Part shown: positions 38,201-50,200 of the stretch, in pieces
How positions within the stretch are numbered: position 1 is the stretch's first letter
How the letters are laid out: each line of letters begins with the position of its first letter
Assembly (NCBI RefSeq): GCF_949628215.1
Contig: NC_134277.1
Location: 95,531,963-95,595,962 of the forward strand
Direction of reading: 5' to 3'
DNA: 64,000 nt
Origin: Phalacrocorax aristotelis
Lineage: Eukaryota; Chordata; Aves; Suliformes; Phalacrocoracidae
Program-made: the position numbers and the translations under genes
Notes under the pieces: model-generated
What the model saw: the letters and a program-made list of their open reading frames with translations, nothing else
Told to the model about the DNA's origin: nothing
Database searches by the model: none

Positions 38201-38309
38201 GCGTAAGAACTAGGAACGTAATATTGTCATTAAAAAAAAAGAATAGTTTCTTATGTAAAAGAGAACCACGTTTTTTATACTGTCATGTTTATGCCCATAA
38301 GCACATGGA

Positions 38310-39330
38310 CAGTGGAGATTCAGTTGATACAATCTATCTGGATTTCCAAAAGGCTTAAGGAACCTAAGCACTAGACAAAAAAATAATGAAGGTTCTTGCA
38401 CAGATAGAGAATACGTCAAAAAATAGGATATAATTGTCTAATAGAGTTAGGGAAGTAAATAGTCCTCACAGAGCTCTGTCCTGGGACTTATGCTGTTCAT
38501 TGTCTTGATAAGCAACCTAGAAAAGGGGTGTAGCAAGGTGACAAAAGTTGCTAATGCTTCTTCATTATTTAGGGTGCTGAAGGTGAGGGCTTACAATGAA
38601 CTACATACAGACCTTATGTGACTTAGTAATTAGGCAATAAACCAGCACAGGAAATTCAATATAGATAAACATAAAAAGATACAGAAGAGAATAAAGCTGT
38701 CCGTATCTCAAATATACAATGAGTCGACCCGTATTACTCAGGAAGACACACCTTGAGGTCATGACAGATAGATTATGGAAATATAAGGTTAATGCTTGAT
38801 GGCAGTCAAAAAACCAAATTATTGGAAAAGGAACTGAGACTAGAACAGAGAACGTCTCTTTGCAAACTATGGAGTACCTGCATCTTAAATACTGTGTGCA
38901 GTTTGTTCCCTCCATCTCAAAGAATACACAGTAGAGCTGAAAACGTTCCAAACAGGGCCACAAGGAGAATCCAAGCATCATCTTCCATATAAGAGATAGC
39001 TAAGTAAGCTAGAACTCTTGAGTCTAGAAACAGAAATGTTTAAGACTGAATAAAGTAAAGTTCTATAAAGTCTTCAGTGGCAATGGAGAGGGTGAGTCTT
39101 TAATGTCTCTCCAAAAACAGGCCAAAAAGCAACAAATGAAGCTGGAAGGGAGTCAGGTTCAAAACCAAGAGAAAGAGGTGGGTCTTCACACACGTGGCTC
39201 AGCTGCAGGAACTTCTGGTTGTGGCATACTGTGAACAGCAACGGCTCAGACTTGTTCAAGGGGCACCGGACAAATTCATAGAACTAGAATCTACCAAGAG
39301 CTACTACATACACAGAAACCATCTACATAA
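38310..39330 (+). repeat. degraded CR1 LINE, ORF2 3' part and tail
   Basis: Translated piecewise on the plus strand, it shows the CR1 reverse transcriptase layout with many breaks: a YLDFQKAF-like start (atctggatttccaaaaggct), a QGSVLGP-like block (SQSSVLGLMLFIVLISNLEKG), then a degraded FADD region. Further on, a block ending LNTVCSLF... corresponds to the HLEYCVQFW segment, followed by a kRATR-like stretch. The later ggacaaattcatagaactag resembles the 3' end of the older, turtle/crocodile-like CR1 subfamilies. Stops and deletions occur throughout and the catalytic aspartates are not intact, so it is inactive. Confidence 0.8.
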
Positions 39331-39494
39331 CAAGCATTGTCTTGTGTAGTTGCCGTGTTCGTACAGTCTTCCCCACACATCTGCTTTTAGCTCCCACTGA
39401 GGATGGTGTACTGGGTTAAACAGTCTGACCCCGTACGGCCGGCCTCACATTCTCAATTCTCTGTGTGAAAGCACATGCCTTTTACAAATAACAA

Positions 39495-39810
39495 TGGAAT
39501 TGACAGAATCACAGAAAATAGAACTGGAAAAATTCTTGAGAGGTCATCTCATCTACTCTCCTGTCTCTTGGTAGAATCAGTTGTGTGTGATCTTTTGTGG
39601 CAGATGTCTAACCTGTTTTTCAAAACCTTCAAAAGCAAGCTATTCTAGTGCGAAGCTGGCCTTCTCTGAAAAAAAGCTCTTTGTAACATAACCTGAATCC
39701 TCCTCACTGCAAAGATAATCCCTTTATTTCTTCAGTTACAGACACTGAGAGAGATGGGCTCTCCTCCCTTGCAGTGGCCTTTCATATCCCTGGACTTATC
39801 TACCAAAACA
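39495..39810 (-). repeat. CR1 LINE 3' fragment, minus orientation
   Basis: It begins with acagaatcacagaaaatag and ggtcatctcatctactctcc, the reverse complement of the CR1 3' end (agaatcacagaat... ggtcatctagtccaac). It continues through the ttccagtg, aaccttc and agagatgggctctcctccc blocks in the expected order. It lies about 170 bases from the plus-strand copy at 38.3-39.3 kb but in the opposite orientation, so it is a separate insertion. Confidence 0.8.
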
Positions 39811-39857
39811 TACAAAGAAAACCCAAGCCCTCCCAAATTGTAGTCAACTAATCATTG

Positions 39858-39907
39858 AAATAAAATAAAACAAAACAAACAAAAACCCCCAAACAACCCC
39901 GCCCCCC
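39858..39907 (+). repeat. A/C-rich low-complexity tract
   Basis: Runs such as aaaataaaacaaaacaaaca followed by cccccaaacaaccccgcccc, lying just beyond the minus-strand CR1 fragment. Confidence 0.7.
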
Positions 39908-42900
39908 AATTCCTCTACATATTGCCCACTTGAGTGCATCACAGAAAGTAACAAAACAGATTCTTCTAGTACAGTCATTACTAGTAAAAAAAAAAAAAAC
40001 ATGTGGAGTATGGTTAGTGTATAAAGAATGGCCTGCACTGCTCAGTAAATTAAGATCATCTACAATGGGTGCAGATAATAGTTTCCTCCTCCCTTTTCCA
40101 CAGAAATATTCTCCAGCCCCCTTCTCCTCCTTATACCATAGACATAATCCAAATTCTCAATCACTCTTCCCAGATCATGCTTCCAAGACCTTATTCTCCT
40201 CCAGAAAGATAGGTAAGATTTGGAGAGAGTCCAGAAGTGTAATGCCCAAAGATAGACACAGCATTCAAATCAAGCAAACCAAAGCTTTGAGGAGTGAAAG
40301 GATTACAGCATGTGCCTCACAGGCTTCCTGCTTGTGTGACGTTTATGTTTCAAGGCACTGCAATACCGCTGATTCATAACCAGCTCATAATTCACCCAGG
40401 CTTGCCTTCTACTGCAACTGTTACCCACTCATTTTCACCCCAGCCTGTGATTTATGTTGTTCCAATAATTTTCATTTTTTTCTGTCTTGTAGAATACTTT
40501 TCCCCCACAGATATGATTTTTGGGGGAATTTCACAAGAATTACACTGATGCTAAGCAGTATCAATCAGCTTCTCTTGGTCACCTCACATGGTCCTTACGG
40601 ATTTCCCAGGGTCAACTGACCTAACTCTTAAAGATCACTGACTGTAAAAAGGAAGTATGAATTTGTGCTTGTCTGTACCAATTTGTTTATGTTAAAAAAA
40701 AGAACCCCAAAACCCCAAACCTTTTCTCTAAGTTCTAATTCTATCCTCCAGCTATAGTCTCCTCTTGGCTTGGTAACGTGCAAATTTAGTTAGGGGTTGT
40801 TTTTTTTTTGTCTGTCCCATCATCTGGTTTGCACAGTAGCAACTCAGCAGAGGCTCTCACAGACCTTGGCTAAGAGACTGGGTGCAGTCTGACTAGTTCT
40901 GCACCCACAAAAAAAAAAGTGAGACTGACGAATAACCACCAAAGTCAAGATGTTATCAAGCAGATGTCACACTGGTTGCACTTTGCATCTTCATCTTTTG
41001 TTCAGGTTTGGTTTTTTTCTTCATTGAGAAAGTAATAGTGAGCAAAGCAGATAACATTCACAGGTGGCCCACTAACACTCCGAGGATACTGTTGGCAATA
41101 TTTACTCACTCAAATGTCTATCCTAATTGCAGTAAAAATACCCCAGCCTTAATCTACACGCAAATGCAAAATTACTACAGGCCTAAAAGTGCTATAGCAC
41201 TAGCAGATTTGTTTTAACAAGCAGAGATGCAGCAGCTAATCCCTGCAAGCAATTTATTCAGTGACTTCAACCCCTCTTCTGTTAATTAATTCAATGGGAC
41301 ATTTTTATTTCTGTGAATTTATTCTTTATTTAGAATCATTAATAAATGAATTATGTGACCATGCTTAGTCTCCAGATTGCTCACAAACCATTTGCCATCC
41401 CACCCAGATCTTGTTCATAAATCAGAATACTTACTCAGCTAATCCACATTTTTTTCAGTCTACAAACCTACAGCATTTTCAAGGTGGTTACTGCATTAAA
41501 GATTATGCAAATGAGTATCATGACATTTTTATCTTTCTCAGCTGAGCATTTTGGAAATCAAGAACTTGTTCACATGAATAACCGCAGAAAACATTCATCA
41601 GAATCTGAATGCAAACTAAATAGGGAAATTCTTCACCCATTTTCACTTTCAAAAAGATAAGATTAAATCTAATACGATAAATTAATTCATAAATCTTTTG
41701 AGACGGTAAATATGTTAAACACTGTGTAATAAATAGTTATGCAGGATATACAGAATACAGGGCTCCATTAACTACACAATGGCAAGTTTCTTCCTTTCAC
41801 AGTGTACGCAAACAGAATAATGTTTAAACTCAAAGTCAAGCACTATGTCATAATTTTTTTTTTCCAGTGTAGAAGTCTATTTTACCACAGCGAAACCTGT
41901 ATTTAACATAACCTTTTGGGTTAGATTTCTCTTGCCTACACAGTATTTTGGTTAAACGTGCCAGACACAGCATGCATACCATTTTTGGTCAGAAGTCTAC
42001 ACTTCAGGTAACACCACTGATAAATGGCAGGTGTGTGGCCAATGTAACTTTACTGAGCTAGCAGCAAAAAATCCAAATAAAGTACAACTAAAATGCAAAC
42101 AGAACAGCACTTTGACTCTTCTCTTACTGCTCATTTCTGATGTGTCAAATCCATCACATATTATAAAATAAACTTTGAGAAGGAAAGGCTAATAGGAAAA
42201 CGGCACAAAAGGCATTTCTAAAGACCCTGCATCTCTTTTTGTGTTGCGAAGAATATAGAAACAGCTTTTTCAAAACTTCTAACAGGAAGAACATTGAAAC
42301 TTAGATATTTGATGTGTGCAAAAAAAAAAGGCCTTTAATATTACAAAAGTAGTCTCCTTAATCCAAAGTTCAAATACCTATTTTAAAGGCGTTCGGCATT
42401 ATATTTAAACAAAGCTAGTGCAATGCCTGCAGCTGCAAATTGCAGGGAACAAATGCAAATCACAAGACTTCACACTGCAGGCTCTGAAAAGTCATCAAAG
42501 CCTCCAAGTACTTTTAAAGAATAATGTACAAAATGCCACCAGACCTCACAAGCTACCCTGCAGGAATCCATTGCTTTTTACCTGATAGAGCGGTGAAGCT
42601 AAGAACTTCAATCCTTTCTTCTTCCAGAGGCTCTATAAAAATGCAAATGATGCCCAGTAGACACATACACAACTAAAAGAAAAAAAGTTTTGGTTTTTTT
42701 TTTAATAATATTTAAGTCTTTTTAAAGAGTTAAAAACTTAAAAATTATAGCACAAATTGCATATGTGTAATGCTGCTAAAGATGGATAAATTAAAAAAAA
42801 AAAACTGTCTAATACTGTTGCCAGGAAATTGTAATGGTACAAATTACTATGCAACCATCACTAGGAGGTATTTCTCAACTGCCACAACTTCCTACACTGA

Positions 42901-45900
42901 GTTCAACCTACCATCTAGCAAAAAGTTATCCCTACTTTGTAGATATGAAAATGAATGCAGAAAGAAGTTATGTGAGAATTTTAAAACCTTTGTTTTAATT
43001 CAGAAGTACACAGAGGGATTATGTATATTGCCTCACACCATTTTATATACCTAATAGTCTTATAAACTGCAATATAGCCAATGAGCGAAGCCCCGGACAA
43101 TTTCAATTTTAACCCACCCGTTTTCCTGGTAGTGCAGAAGTAAGAACGAATGTTGAGCGCCAAACAGCCAGGTGGGATGTAGATCAGGTACTGAGAGAGA
43201 TGTCATTTCAAAGCTTGGAGCAGAATAAATTCACAGTTATGGAGACCAGCCTTTTCCTTTTGGTGGAGCAGATTACCAGTGCATTTCATCGGAAAGCATC
43301 CAAGGCAGTTGCTCCCACACAGGCTGAACGTGGCATCCCGGAGGCATCCCACCGCAACCAGCTGCTCTGCTGGGCCAGTTCACCCATTCTGGTAGGAAGG
43401 ATGTTGTCACAACTCATGACTCGCTAAGAAGCTGCTCCTGGGGCAGGCAGCAGCTCTGGCGAAGCATATGCTGCCCCAACCGCTTCTGCTTACAGATCTT
43501 CTCCCTCTGCTGCCCCTGCACCTCCAGATACACATTACTGACGTTCATAGCGGTAGGCCATCCTCTTCCAGTTCAGGTTGGTCCTTGCTGTCCCAGGGGC
43601 TGCTGTCAAGCCTTGCAGCCCACCGCAGAGCCACCTGCATGGCAGAGCCCTCCCAGGACCCCCGCAGCTCACGGACATGGCCTGCACAGGGGTAGAGCAT
43701 GGCTGCCGGGAGCCTTGCTTTCTCAACTCTGCTTTATCCTAAATCATGCTGAAGATCCTTTCGCTGGTTTTCCATTTTCTTCTCTCATCACTTTCTTCCT
43801 CCATTAAGGAAAAAACCCCAATCTTAAATTAGCCTAACCATGAGGCACCCACCACCCTTCAATATGCCTCAACAGGTTCACACTGGAGTAATCCTCTCTG
43901 GATGATAAGTATTGTTAGTGGTCAATTTTTATCCAGTCAAAGGGTGAAAAAAACAAACCCCAAACAACAAAACCAAACCCTACCTCACAAACCTGGGATA
44001 GGAGCCTGAGATCTTCTTCCCTATTTCAGGAGACTCCTGGATTTTTCCTCATGTGTTATTGAGAAAAGTACAAGGAGCTTTTCCAGTTCACTGAGGCTAT
44101 TACTAACAGGCAGGTGGGTGACTGCTCGCATCAAAGAGCACGCAGGGCTATTGCTGAGCTGTATTTTATTTTCTTATTATCGAGGCAGCATATAAAAACC
44201 AGACCTTGCAGTACTAGTGAGGGAAACAGTGCTCACCTCAAGCCAGGTTTGAAGCGAGCAGCAGGAAGAGCTGCGCCACACCAAGCCAGACTAGCAATTG
44301 CAATTTGCACTTCTTCAGGCGAGCCCTCGTCCGTGTGACAAAGCAACTGCCCATTTAAGCGTGTAACAGGAACCTAGCAAGATACATATTGCACTTACTC
44401 ACCAGAACACCACCTCTTAATTTTCAGCAGGGCTGGGTGCGGACAGCCCACTCAAGGAGTGGGGAGAAGGCAGCTTCGCAACTCCATAGCCCTTTTGCAC
44501 ATCCCTATTTCTATTACTCATCCCCTGCAGACACTCTCACTGTTTACATCGCCATTATTGCTATTTTCCAATGAGTTGTAGGCCTTCTGGGATTGTAAAT
44601 CATTTGGTACCGTGTAGAACTGCATTGTATTTAATATTGCTGCAATACACATGGGCCTTGTGATTTTGCTTTTAGTAAACCCATTGATAAAAATGGGTAC
44701 AGATAAGAAAACGCCTAAGCGCTATTCAAAAACTTTCATAGCACGTTAATTCTCTGCATGATCCACATGCAGCATCTACTCTCCAGCAGCATTGAAGATG
44801 CTCCTCTCGGTAAAAACAATCCTATGATAAGGTATGCTTTCTTTTTAACTGGGCCTGCCTGGGAGCTGAGCACACAGTATGTGCATGGGAAAGAGACGGG
44901 ACCCAGCCCGGGGAACAAAAAAAGGCTGACTGAGACAAGATCAACGCTTTGAGCACATGGCAAAGCAGATTTGGCTTTGTCAAGGGACACAACCCCCCTG
45001 CAATTCCCAGTGCCCCTGCTAATTTCAAACTCAGGTCACCATCTTGAGTGTGCGACAGGAGGCTGTCATCTGAAGTGAGAAGCAGCACACACTGCATAGC
45101 ACACATCAGCCTAAAACAATTACTAGAGGTAAATGCAATCGTATTTACCAGCCTGCTCTGCGGTGCTGCTGGCAGCCTGCACGCTCTGACGGCAACTACA
45201 GTTTGGAAGAAGATGAGTCTTGGCTGTTCGTACAAGGCCTCGCTTACACCCCTGAAAAGCAAATCTTGTCCTGCTCTTCTGCCACATACACAGGTGTCAG
45301 GAACACAGCCTGGAAGTCCAGGCTTTTGTCCTCAACACTTTTTTAGGCCACCTTCAAAGTTTTTGTTTTACACAGCAGTGCCTGGCACCCCTACTGTGAC
45401 CAAGCTCAGTCCTCATTACAGCACCGTCTATAAACGTGACCTAATTTTTATGCCTGAATATCAACTTCTTGGACCTCTGCCTCTCCATAAGGCATACCCT
45501 GGGGCAGCATCTCATAGCGCTGCAGCTAGAAACCTAGTAGTCAGGCATTGCATAGAGGTAGCTCAAACAAATATGGTAATAAGTTGACCAGTATGTTGAA
45601 CGCAGGTGCACACAAGCATGAAGAGGCTAAAAAGAGTTTTATCAGCCACCAAGCAGCTTGAAACCCCACATTACTGCCAACCAGTTCTCTGGGGTAGGGT
45701 ATGAAACAGCAGACAGTAAGAGGACTGTTGAAAACACTTTGGAGCACGGTCCAAATCACCACAAATCTATTCTGATACATTGCTCCGATGCAAAAGCACT
45801 CCAGATTCCAGTGAGAAGGAAAATTGCTGGACCGATTCCCTAGCCACGTCAAAGCAGGGTGGAAGCAAGCAAATCTGCAACGGTATGAATTACCCAGAAA

Positions 45901-46399
45901 GACACTGTTATCTGTAGTCATATTCTGAAAACTTTAATTAGACAACTGTAATTACCTGCAACTTGCATTTAAAAGTTGACACAGTTTAAGTGTGGACAAT
46001 CACACCGAACATTTATCAGTGGCCTTCTCGGAGCTCATCATCTTAGAGCTGAAGGGAACAATTAAAACCAGCTGCATGTTTTTTTCAGGGCAACTGGAAA
46101 AAGCTGACACATTCGAAACTCACAGACCCTTCTCGTGGTCTGAAAGTATTTTGCATGAACTTAACCTCACATGGGGCATGCTTAAAGACAGTGATCGCCT
46201 GCACACGCAGCACCGTCTTCCAGTGCTCACACTGCACATGGGGTAGGTCCCCCACCTCCCACACTACAGCTTGTGTTCAGTCAGGTCTTACACAGCTTTT
46301 CATTTTACACTTCCCAAATGACTGCACACAGCAGGACTCAAAAGCCCCTGTGACACAAGGGGCCGGGCGGCAGCGCCCTTCCCAGCCCTGCACACCTAC
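39908..46399. other. intergenic spacer, right part
   Basis: No supported gene. From 43.2 kb the base composition drifts toward GC, with longer chance frames on both strands near 43.2-45.6 kb, but none has a coherent set of start codon and splice sites. CpG island 2 begins at the end of this stretch, so its right end is the distal upstream region of the plus-strand gene. Confidence 0.5.
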
Positions 46400-46659
46400 T
46401 ACCTCCTACGGTTAACAAACCCGAGGCTTGCCACGTTGTGTCACCTCCCTGTCAACGAGGCGGCGCTAGGAGCTTCGGCCCGGCCGCCAAAGCGCCGGCC
46501 TCGCTCTCCCGCGGCGGAAACCTTTACAAGCGGGAACCCAGCCGCCGTGACCGCCAACCCTTCCCCGCTAACGGCCTCCCTCACGGGGCCCCGCCGGGCT
46601 TGCGGGAGCGTGCGCCGCTGCTACTGCGCGTGCCCGCCGGCCAGCGCCCGCCCCGCCAG

Positions 46660-46671
46660 TGCGCCTGCGCG
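46660..46671. promoter_or_regulatory. NRF1-like motif
   Basis: TGCGCCTGCGCG matches the NRF1 consensus (YGCGCAYGCGCR) apart from one central base, about 120 bases upstream of the start codon. Confidence 0.45.
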
Positions 46672-46793
46672 GGGCTGCCTCGCGCCTGCCGGCTGGGTGG
46701 GTGTGGGGGGAGGGGGGAGCGCGCTCCCTGCCGGTTCCGCCCCGCCGACGTGCTCAGCCCGGGCGCGGAGGGGTTGGGTGGGTGTGAGGGGAA

Positions 46794-46928
46794 ATGGCGA
46801 GTCTGATCCCCGCGGCGGCCTCGTCTCCTGCCGGCGCCCCGTCCCGCAACAAGAAGCGCCCGGCGAGCCCCGGCACCGGCAGCGGCCCCGCCAAGAAAAA
46901 GAAAGCGACGGCGGCGGGCGGCTCACAG
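46794..46928 (+). CDS. first coding exon of an unrecognised, probably nuclear, protein
   Basis: An ATG with purine at -3 and G at +4 opens a 45-codon frame inside CpG island 2. It ends exactly at CAG|GTAATG, a good donor, in phase 0. The peptide begins MASLIPAAASSPAGAPSRN. Residues 20-37 form a textbook bipartite nuclear localisation signal: KKR, about 11 residues, then KKKK. The flanks are low-complexity A/S/G/P sequence typical of disordered N-termini. Unlike the other frames through the island, it has a biased, lysine-rich composition and a clean stop at a splice site. The protein is expected to be nuclear, but its family is not recognised. Upstream 5' UTR probably lies at 46.65-46.79 kb. 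Later exons were not convincingly found; intron 1 may run past the window. Confidence 0.65.
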
Positions 46929-46951
46929 GTAATGGGAGCCGGGCGGACAGC

Positions 46952-46961
46952 GCGCATGCGC
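46952..46961. promoter_or_regulatory. perfect NRF1 palindrome GCGCATGCGC
   Basis: An exact palindromic NRF1 core 24 bases after the first-exon donor. A second, weaker copy (CGCGCATGCGG) lies at 46983-46993. NRF1 sites cluster at CpG promoters of housekeeping and mitochondrial-biogenesis genes. Occupancy is inferred. Confidence 0.6.
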
Positions 46962-46982
46962 AGCGGCCCCCGCCCCGCCCCT

Positions 46983-46993
46983 CGCGCATGCGG
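46983..46993. promoter_or_regulatory. second NRF1-like motif downstream of exon 1
   Basis: CGCGCATGCGG, one side of the palindrome imperfect, 30 bases from the perfect site. Pairs of NRF1 motifs at this spacing are common in CpG promoters. Confidence 0.45.
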
Positions 46994-47084
46994 GCGGGAG
47001 GCGCGCGGGGCGGAGTGTCCGTTACCTCCTGTCAGGCAGCCCGCGGGAGTTCTCACTGTCCCTCTTCCTTCTCCTTCTCCTCAG

Positions 47085-47246
47085 TCCCGCCCGTGGCTTG
47101 ACTGGAAGCCGCTCAGCTCTAGGGATCGGTTGGCCGCCGGGTGCCTGCCGCTGAGCCGCGGGGCTCCGGTGACCCTTCCTTTGCCGGTTTTTTTTCCAGG
47201 CGGTTTGAACGCCGAGTTTCAGGCCTCTTCTTTCACCCCCTTGTAG
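47085..47246 (+). CDS. possible alternative second exon, in frame with exon 1
   Basis: A very strong acceptor (ttccttctccttctcctcag) ends at 47084. Joining it to the donor at 46928 removes a 156-base intron, a multiple of three. The resulting frame, starting SRPWLDWKPLSSRDRLAAG, stays open to a TAG at 47244-47246. The unspliced sequence is also open throughout in the same frame, so 99-residue spliced and 150-residue unspliced products are both possible on paper. The tract could equally be a chance pyrimidine run within the first intron, and the encoded segment has no recognisable domain. Confidence 0.25.
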   Translation, partial: SRPWLDWKPLSSRDRLAAGCLPLSRGAPVTLPLPVFFPGGLNAEFQASSFTPL

Positions 47247-47249
47247 CGT

Positions 47250-50200
47250 GGGGGTTGTGTCCCCTCCGTGTATACAGCTAAACTGGTAGTGTAGTTCTCA
47301 CGCCTTCTCCAGTCGGGTGTGTAACCGAGAAGTAAAGTTTAACCGAGATCAGTTAAAGCTGTGTTTAAAATCTCTTCACTGTCGGCGTTGTGCATGTTGA
47401 CAAACCTTCTTGGAGTTACTGTTTTTTCCGTGCTTGCTTTCGGTAGCTTCCTTTGTTCCCAAAGTTATGCCATACCTGAACTCTGTATGTACACCTACAC
47501 GCACAAATCTCTTGATTGTGCGTGAGGATGATTTTAATTTGAGGTAGTTGATCTGTCACAGTGGAGGGATTAGCGCTTTAATGAGCACAACTTAATTGCA
47601 ACTAGTTCTGTCGTGTGCAGCTCAAACACGTTTTTGAGTTATGGCCTCTCGGTTGAGCTAAGTGAAATGAAGATGTAACCTCAAAGCCTGAGTTTTTGGG
47701 GAACAGGGTCGGGGAGGCAGAAGCGCTATTAATGTGAGTTTCTCCTAACCTCCTGTCCTCAGTCGCAGCGGGTAGTGCAGCCTCTGTTTCTGCATCGTGT
47801 GACGCGACAGTGCAGCTCCACAGACCCATCCCCAGCTGGCGACATCTACCCCTTGATCATTCAGTAGCACCTCATGCTCCAGAGCTAAGCCTGGGAAGAG
47901 GTTCAGAGTCAGCGTGTATGTGACATCTGCATAGACTTTAGATGCAGGGTGTCTTGAATTACTTCTTTTAGAAAGATTTCAGTAGCTAAAGGGTCAAAAA
48001 AGGGTTAGAAAAACTGTTCTCCCAGAAATTATTCTCAGTAACATTTCATGAACTATAACAGTAGCATAGCTGTGGAGTGTGCACTGCTGCCAGTTAGGTT
48101 GCTTATTTTCCCATGAGCCATCAGATGAGGGGAACGTTTCTGCATTTTTCAGCAGATCTTCTCTCCAGACAATTAAAAGCCATTGTGCACCCACCAGAGC
48201 AGTCACAAACCCTTCCTCATTCTGGATGACTCTTGTAACTCTTGTTTTCACCCTGTGGCAGTTACATAGTTTCTTTTCCTTCTCTGGTGGTTTATCCCTA
48301 GGAGAGGGAGTATGAGCCATAGTGCTTAATGTAGCTTACAAACTGCACTGCAACTGTGAAAAATTACTACCTGGCATGATTACGTTTGACAACTCATTCA
48401 AGGTCTGCTAGAGATAACAGTCTGGGTTTTCCAGCGTGGTGAGGTCTGCTCTGTGGTTGTGTGTGTTTGTGTATGCAGATATAAAACATTATATACTTTC
48501 ATATAATTGAAATGCTTATAAAACCTTTTCTATTTAAAAAACTTCCCCAAACCCTTCAGCCTCTAAAACTATTTTCTGTAGTTCACACCAGACTTGAGCC
48601 TGTGGAGGGCTTCCGGTATTATGAGACAATCCATGATTTTTATTCAAACTGGGTTTTGATAGTGCGTGATAAACAGATTTTGCAATTCTTCTCACAAGTG
48701 ATTTCATTGGAGAAAGGAGTAATTTCTCAACATTATGTCCAAGTCAGTGTACACATTCACTGACTTCAGCAGTGCAGATCAATCCCATAAGGAAAAGAAA
48801 AAAATTACTCTCATAAAATGTGTAACTTCAGGAATGGGGCAAGAAACAGCTCGTTGATCTTCTAGCAATCACATTCAATGTTGCTGGCTAGCTCTGGAGC
48901 GAGCCAGTTCAACAGAAATGAAATGGGGGCTTTGTATTTTTTGAGTTAGAAACATTGATTATTGGGCACTTTCTTCTGCAGTACCTTATTTAATCTTAAT
49001 CTCCGGAAGTCCTTATAAAGTCCATAGTTAATTGCTGAGTAATGTACTTTTTCTGGATAAGGAAACCTGTGACACAATGAAACAGTCAAGAATTCTAGTC
49101 TGCTGAGCTGCTCAGAATACAGCCAGTCAACAAGCACTTAATGCTCTATTTTGTAACTTACCCAGTCTTTAAGTGGCTCAGCCAATCAGGGGCTAGGTCA
49201 CCCATGAACTTTAAATACTTTTTCTGAATATCTGATATACCGAGTGTCCAGTCCTTGTGGGATTTTTATGGTTTGGTGTTTTTTTAATTATTTTTTAACT
49301 CCAAACAGGTAACATTCATCTGGCAGTCTGATAAGTGCACACCTTTAATACACACCACTTTCAGCAGAGGTTTGGAAGTAGCATGTGTTGCTCCTCTGAC
49401 TGCTCACTTTCATAATTAACCCCTTTGATATTTTTAACAGCCTTTTAGAGCCTATTTCAGCTTTTCAGAAGCCAAATATATCATGCCATAGCTCAGCACA
49501 AAATGGCTTCTATTTTAAGTATACTGACATTATGAAACATATAGAGAAATAGTGAATTATTTCCTTGGTTAATTAAGTAACTGACGGTAAGAGGAACCCT
49601 ACTGAGAGGTTTGTAACTACTTGCAGGGGTCAGCTTAGGATCTGGCGACTCCCTGTTAACTGGTGACTTCTGCTGAGAACCTTGTGCCTGGCCTTCCTGA
49701 ATATACACTTCACATTGTGCCAGCTGTGAACTTACCCATATCTGTGATTCTGTCACTGTGAAATTAAAGAAAAAGGGGTTTTTGTAAGTTCTGCATATAA
49801 CATAGTTTGTTCTTCTTTTGCGAGCTTTATGTCACAAGTAGCTATTGCAGTGCTCACCGTGAAAGACGTGCTGGTCTGGTAAAACTGTAGATTTCAAAAA
49901 TGTGCTCATTTTTTTGTATAACAAATTTGCTAAAGGATAGCAATGTAATCAACTACTTTGAGTAACTGTGTGTATCCTACAGGAAGGTACACTTACCACA
50001 CAGCGTACATATGCGTGCAAACCCAATTTTGATTATGTTTCTTCAACAAATGAATTGCTACTTTCTCTAAGATACACTTTAGGAACATTACCAAAAAACA
50101 TTATTCTTCATTTGTATGAGTTACCAACCCAAAGGTATTGAGTCATGCTTGTCTTGGAAGCACATTGCACACAGGGCTTGTCAGTCACGTCTACAGAAGG

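Larger units (their letters stand above)
29841..38309. other. intergenic spacer, central part
   Basis: About 8.5 kb of AT-rich sequence without a supported gene. It contains a MIR-like remnant (31.86-31.99 kb), a long G-run (33.45 kb) and an AT/TA-rich simple repeat (35.17-35.30 kb). The rest, especially 36.0-38.2 kb, is free of recognisable repeats, which would suit conserved regulatory DNA but does not show it. Confidence 0.45.
46400..47250. promoter_or_regulatory. CpG island 2, promoter of the plus-strand gene
   Basis: A compact GC- and CpG-rich block with sharp edges, TATA-less, containing GGGCGG boxes, an E2F-like GCGGGAA (46530-46536) and several NRF1-like motifs. The coding start at 46794 and donor at 46928/46929 fix the direction as plus. 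The sequence around the start codon (gaaATGGCG) also resembles a YY1 site, an arrangement common at start codons of broadly expressed genes. Confidence 0.9.

Noticed and set aside
40688..40720. aaccccaaaaccccaaacc, resembling telomere-like repeats
   Set aside because: Too short and irregular; A/C-rich low-complexity runs occur elsewhere in the window (39.87 and 43.95 kb).
41505..42648. Three ATGCAAAT octamers (41505, 42453, 42641)
   Set aside because: The octamer and its reverse complement recur throughout this AT-rich window (for example near 1425, 5090, 8232, 26480 and 60268), so the cluster is not notable.
46436..47101. A 221-codon plus-strand frame through CpG island 2
   Set aside because: It starts with a non-ATG codon, has GC-driven composition and conflicts with the better supported frame starting at 46794.
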